A stretch of 64,000 bases of DNA from Epiperipatus broadwayi (taxonomy: Eukaryota > Onychophora > Udeonychophora > Euonychophora > Peripatidae), in assembly GCA_028023455.1 (NCBI GenBank), contig JAQFVV010006311.1, positions 3,375,490 to 3,439,489 on the forward strand. The letters are read 5' to 3'. The translations under genes and the position numbers were made by a program. Positions 59,946 to 64,000 of this stretch are shown here, piece by piece (the stretch's first letter is position 1; each line of letters opens with the position of its first letter). The notes beneath the pieces were generated by a model that had not been told where the DNA came from, searched no databases, and worked only from the letters and a program-made list of their open reading frames with translations.

Positions 59946-62338
59946 CTTTTCACTTTACTTTTTTTTTCTTCTAAATTCTACTACTCTTTTAAAAGATTTT
60001 GTAGGCAATTTATTAATTTTTCTAATTTGCATATTGTTAGATTTTATTAAATGCAAATTAGACTGTTGTCATTTGCAGTTAGTCTAAATCTCTTTTCTGC
60101 ACTTAATTATTTCTAGAATAACTCAACCTTACCTGTATTAATCAGTTTGTATACACACACATGTATATGTATAACTTTATTAATAAATACATAACTAGTC
60201 AGTGGTCAACAAAAATAAAATAGTAAAACTATCTAGTTAGTGTAGCATAAAATCATATAGCCTGAATTTAAATGAACGAAATAATTAAACAATATCTAAA
60301 GTACATGAACTATGGAATACTAATGGCTTATTAATTGCAACAGCAGATTAAAAATGCAAGAATGCATAATTAAGATGATTAGATTAAAGTGAGTGAAAAA
60401 TCCATTTTGACTAATAATAGGAATAAACAATTCTAAAAGCAGACACAATTTAGGGAACACAGGAAAATGAAGACCACAAAAATACCAAGTCCAATGCAAT
60501 GAATCTGTATATGACACAGAAAGATGACTTGGATAGGCTTTCATAACTACTGATATTCTAGTTAAAGGTTGCAAGTGGAAATTATAAATCTTGATTATGA
60601 TATTTGTAAGTCTATACTCTATAAGTAGCATGTATAATCTGTATTAGAAGTATTACTGATTCTTTGTATACATAAAATATTATTATAATTACAAATTAAC
60701 ATTTAACATGTTTATTAAATAATTAATCTCCTCTCCATGCTCTGTAGATTTTTATTTGAAATTTAATTTTTCTGCTTAAACTTTCTAAGCCATGATTGTT
60801 GTCATTCAAAGACCCAGGACATGTATTAATTGATGCAATTGACAAATTGCTAACTAGTATATTTCTTGATGAACTACAAGCCACCAATTAGCTTCTAGTC
60901 AGCACATCTTGACAGTTGTTGTTGCCACAGTCTAAGTGTAACCACAGAGAATTAAAGAGTCAGTGTGTTAATTGCCTAAAATAGGTTAGTTGATAAATGA
61001 TATGCCTCCAGAGTAACCAAGAATAGAGAAAATTTGATATTAATAACCCCTCTGAGTAGCTTACTTATTAGACAAATACTTTATAATTAACAATATTAGT
61101 GGCAATGTCACTAAAGTTGAATACTATTCCTTATTGATGGCACTGAATTAATTGAAATTATGTATTGATTTTGCAAGACAATAGAAAGAAAATTTGTCTT
61201 ACACTGGCAGTTAAAGATTTGACTAATTATTGCAATTATTTTAGTTCTGAATTCAGTAAGAACATAACATTTACATAATAGATGCCTAGAAATAAGGATA
61301 AAGTATAGAGATTGCAATGCTGCTTAAAGAGACTTGGCAAAAAAATGTACATATGGAAAAAGCATGGTTGAGAGAACATTTATGCGCTTGAATGTGATCA
61401 ACTTTGATAGCAATAACTGGCCATATCCAACATCATTTGTCATGAAAATACATATTTCCATAAACTGATTCTTAATCAAGAAAGTGATCCAGAAATCTAA
61501 ATTGGAAAACTCCAAAAAAATGACAATTCTAAAGTCAACCAAGTCTGAACAGCTAGAATAAATTAAAATAGAAAACTACTAGGTGTGGAAAATATGATCA
61601 GATAGTATGTGAGAAAGGATTGACAAGGTAGAAGAAAAAATGAATATAGTACCAAATGGTTTTGAGGAAAAAGAAGCTACAATAAATCTTTCTTTAGAAA
61701 AAATGGTAAATAGGATAGTTACAGTTAAAGAATCTAAACTTAATTAATGGTTGTGTAAACTAGATATAGATAGTATAGAATCAGATAAAGTTAATTTAGA
61801 CTCTATAGGAAAATCCAAAATTGATAGCAATTTAATAGAACAATCTCAAGATTGAAAGCTATTGTAAAGCTGATTTAGTAAGTATTGAAGAATTTGAAGT
61901 ACTTGTGGGAAATTGATAAACGTAGATTTGATAATGAAATTATAAAAGAATCTAAAATTGATTATGTGATCATGGTTGATTAGGATATTGATATGAAGAT
62001 GTCAGAAGAATCGAAAATCTGTGCAGGAAATGCAATGGATGCTGAAGTTGATACAAAAATTTTACGCTTGTGAACAATAGTTCTAAAGAGAAAAGAGTAG
62101 AGGTATTAAATTTAGTTAAAAGTTTTTAATACTGTTATGCATGAGAAAACTCAATCTCATATTTTTATGAAACTTCATATAGATGTAGAGATATTAGAGA
62201 AAGAGTTAATGAAAAATCTTAAGTGGAAAATATATTAGAGCTTATGGTTAGAGTAATTATATAAAAGGAATAATAGTGACAATAATTATATAGAATTTGA
62301 AGAATGTCTTACAAGGACAAATAATTTATATTAAAAGA
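59946..62338. other. Non-coding, with a possible decayed coding stretch
   Basis: No intact gene is seen. At about 61640-62080 short frames rich in Glu, Asp, Ser and Lys with a recurring ESKID-like word suggest a decayed low-complexity coding sequence; it is full of stops and I do not recognise it. Confidence 0.35.
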
Positions 62339-62815
62339 TGTAAATATTTGAAAACCAGGCACTTTTCACAAACCTGGGAGCTTAATTGTAAGTATAGATG
62401 ATTTGAACTCAGATTTTCAAGCACCCTTCAACTATCCACACTATCTCATGCAACTGATACACATGACCACACACATGTAGAAAAGATTAATAATCACCAA
62501 TAGACGTATTTCATGCTAAAACAGCACTCATCAGTTGGTCCAGATTATCATCTCTCACACATATATATAATCAATGCTCAGTTTATATTAAGATAGCAAA
62601 TCTTCATACTTTAATGGACAGGCTTCAATTCACTGCAACCTCCAACTTTTCAGCCATCCATATCATTGAAAATCTGATGATGAAAACTCAAATCCCATGC
62701 TGATGCTAATATTATTGCCATGTCCATGTTGACTTGAAGTCACTCTGACCCCTCATGTATAGGACAGTATCCATTAAATATATATAAAAAGGATGGACAG
62801 GATAAAAGCTTGATA
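62339..62815 (-). mobile_element. Hammerhead repeat (retrozyme-like), full unit, tandem copy 2
   Basis: A unit of about 476 bp on the minus strand, followed head-to-tail by the next unit at 62816. The distance between the two predicted cleavage sites (62500 and 62976) is 476 nt. There is no open frame. Within the unit lie a hammerhead, a TGTGTGGTCATGTGTATCAG segment and a B-box-like GAGTTCAAATC. Animal retrozymes are described as short tandem repeats with one type I hammerhead per unit, giving small circular RNAs. Confidence 0.8.
62485..62552 (-). ncRNA. Hammerhead ribozyme motif, copy 2
   Basis: On the minus strand: outer stem I GATAATC, UGG bulge, inner stem I ACCAA, CTGATGA, stem II GTGCT-GTTTT-AGCAT, GAAA, minimal stem III (AUACGUCU, one mispair), cleavage after A62501, then TTGGT and GATTATTAATC closing stem I. 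All invariant core bases are present. Confidence 0.8.
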
Positions 62816-63193
62816 TGTAAATATTTGAAAACCAGGCACTTTTCCAAACCTGGGAGCTTAATTATAAGTATAGATGATTTGAACTCAGATTTTCAAGCAC
62901 CCTTCAACTATCCTCCCTATCTCATACAACTGATACATATGACCACACACATGTAGAAAAGATTAATAATCACCAATATACGTATTTCATGCTAAAGCAG
63001 CACTCATCAGTTGGTCCAGATTATCATCTCTCACACATATATATAATCAATGCTCAGTTTATATTAAGATAGCAAATCTTCATACTTTAATGGACAGGCT
63101 TCAATCCACTGCAACCTCCAACTTTTCAGCCATCCATATCATTGAAAATCTGATGATGAAAACTCAAATCCCATGCTGATGTTAATATTATTG
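62816..63193 (-). mobile_element. Hammerhead repeat, tandem copy 3 (5'-truncated in its sense)
   Basis: Starts with the same TGTAAATATTTGAAAACCAG as copy 2 and follows it directly. It stops at the head-to-head junction with copy 4 at 63193/63194, lacking roughly the first 100 bases of the unit. Confidence 0.8.
62961..63028 (-). ncRNA. Hammerhead ribozyme motif, copy 3
   Basis: The best-formed copy: CTGATGA, stem II GTGCT-GCTTT-AGCAT, GAAA, and a fully self-complementary stem III (AUA-CG-UAU) before cleavage position A62977, with stem I ACCAA/TTGGT plus ATAATC/GATTAT. Confidence 0.85.
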
Positions 63194-63570
63194 TCCTATA
63201 CATGAGGGGTCAGAGTGACTTCAGGTCAACATGGGCATGGCAATAATATTAGCATCAGCATGGGATTTGAGTTTTCGTCATCAGATTTTTAATGATATGG
63301 ATGGCTGAAAAATTGGAGCTTGCAGTGGATTGAAGCCTGTTCATTAAAGTATGAAGATTTGCTATCTTAATATAAACTGAGCATTGATTATATATATATA
63401 TGTGAGAGATGATAATCTGGACCAACTGATGAGTGCTGGTTTAGCATGAAATATGTATATTGGTGATTATTAATCTTTTCTACATGTGTGTGGTCATGTG
63501 TATCAGTTGTATGAGATAGTGTGGATAGTTGAAGGGTGCTTGAAAATCTGAGTTCAAATCATGTATATTA
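63194..63570 (+). mobile_element. Hammerhead repeat, inverted copy 4
   Basis: Reads on the plus strand from TCCTATACATGAGGGGTCAG to TGAGTTCAAATCATGTATAT. With copy 3 it forms an inverted repeat of about 370-bp arms without a spacer. It is truncated at both ends relative to the full unit. Confidence 0.8.
63408..63475 (+). ncRNA. Hammerhead ribozyme motif, copy 4
   Basis: CTGATGA (63426-63432), stem II GTGCT-GGTTT-AGCAT, GAAA (63448-63451), stem III AUA-UG-UAU, cleavage after A63459, stem I ACCAA/TTGGT with the conserved outer helix. Confidence 0.8.
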
Positions 63571-64000
63571 AGAGATGTAATATATCTATAAACATATGAT
63601 AAGTTATGTTAAATCTGCTAGAAAATTTCTTAAGGGTACCACTAGATTATGGATATTGAATATATCACCATTTTTGCAGGTCATTGAATTCCACCTATAA
63701 AATTTCATTATATATGTGTTTGAAAGGTTACTAATATATATATATTTGCTTGTTAAAGAATAAATGATTAAACATACACATAATTAGAGAAAATAATAAC
63801 AATTAGTCAAAATTATAAATAACTTAATATTAGAATTTAATATCACCTTAATAATAAGTAATAATAAGTTAAAGATTCTTTATAAATTTTATATTCCTTT
63901 GATACAATTAACATAAATATATATTTTCCTCTAATTCTGAAAATAATTCTATTGTTTATCATCACAATAGGTACAAACATTTATACAATTATTACATATT
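63571..64000. other. Non-coding end of window
   Basis: AT-rich, nothing recognised. Confidence 0.4.

Noticed and set aside
62440-62480. Pol III A and B boxes in the hammerhead repeat (TAGTTGAAGGG and GTTCAAATC in its sense)
   Set aside because: Both fit the loose consensus, but they are only about 26 bases apart, shorter than functional spacing, so I do not call a promoter.

Overview
This is a very AT-rich (roughly three-quarters A+T by eye) piece of an invertebrate animal nuclear genome. The evidence is an animal-type single-copy gene (an ANKRD49 homologue) with a splice acceptor, Penelope-like, LINE, Ty3/Gypsy and hAT elements, (TA)n microsatellites and no operon structure. The sequence alone does not fix the phylum. 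Only one confident host gene is present (24495-25121, minus strand). Almost everything else readable is mobile or repetitive DNA.

Layout. 1-8.2 kb: mostly non-coding AT-rich DNA, with a foldback element at 1337-1827 that carries a hammerhead-like motif and a nested 64-bp hairpin. 8.2-14.2 kb: related inverted-repeat (MITE-like) elements, a roughly 110-bp minisatellite and diverged direct repeats. 14.88-17.24 kb: a 5'-truncated, broken LINE with a (TCACA)n tail. 21.1-23.9 kb: a long inverted repeat with arms of about 1.05 kb. 24.5-25.1 kb: ANKRD49. 28.3-41.3 kb: a nested structure in which a young Ty3/Gypsy element (28886-40433, minus orientation, nearly identical 2.17-kb LTRs, TSD CTAT) has split a Penelope-like element (PLE) whose reverse-transcriptase tail and GIY-YIG part lie on either side. 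A second PLE copy is joined head-to-head. 42.0-42.4 kb and 62.3-63.6 kb: four copies of a repeat of about 476 bp, each carrying a well-formed hammerhead ribozyme fold. 47.0 kb: a retroposed tRNA-Gly-like sequence. 49.5-51.9 kb: two GC-richer, LTR- or promoter-like islands. 55.8-59.9 kb: a dead hAT transposon with TIRs and ZMYM1-like transposase remains.

How the parts relate. The most notable signal is the hammerhead repeat family. Two copies lie in direct tandem (62339-63193, minus) with cleavage sites 476 nt apart, next to an inverted third copy, and a single copy lies at 42.0 kb. Tandem repeats with one type I hammerhead per unit are the hallmark of metazoan retrozymes, which are thought to be mobilised by Penelope-like elements, and PLE remains lie in this same window. 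The Gypsy element looks recently inserted but its integrase frame carries one in-frame TGA. The LINE, PLE and hAT copies are clearly dead.
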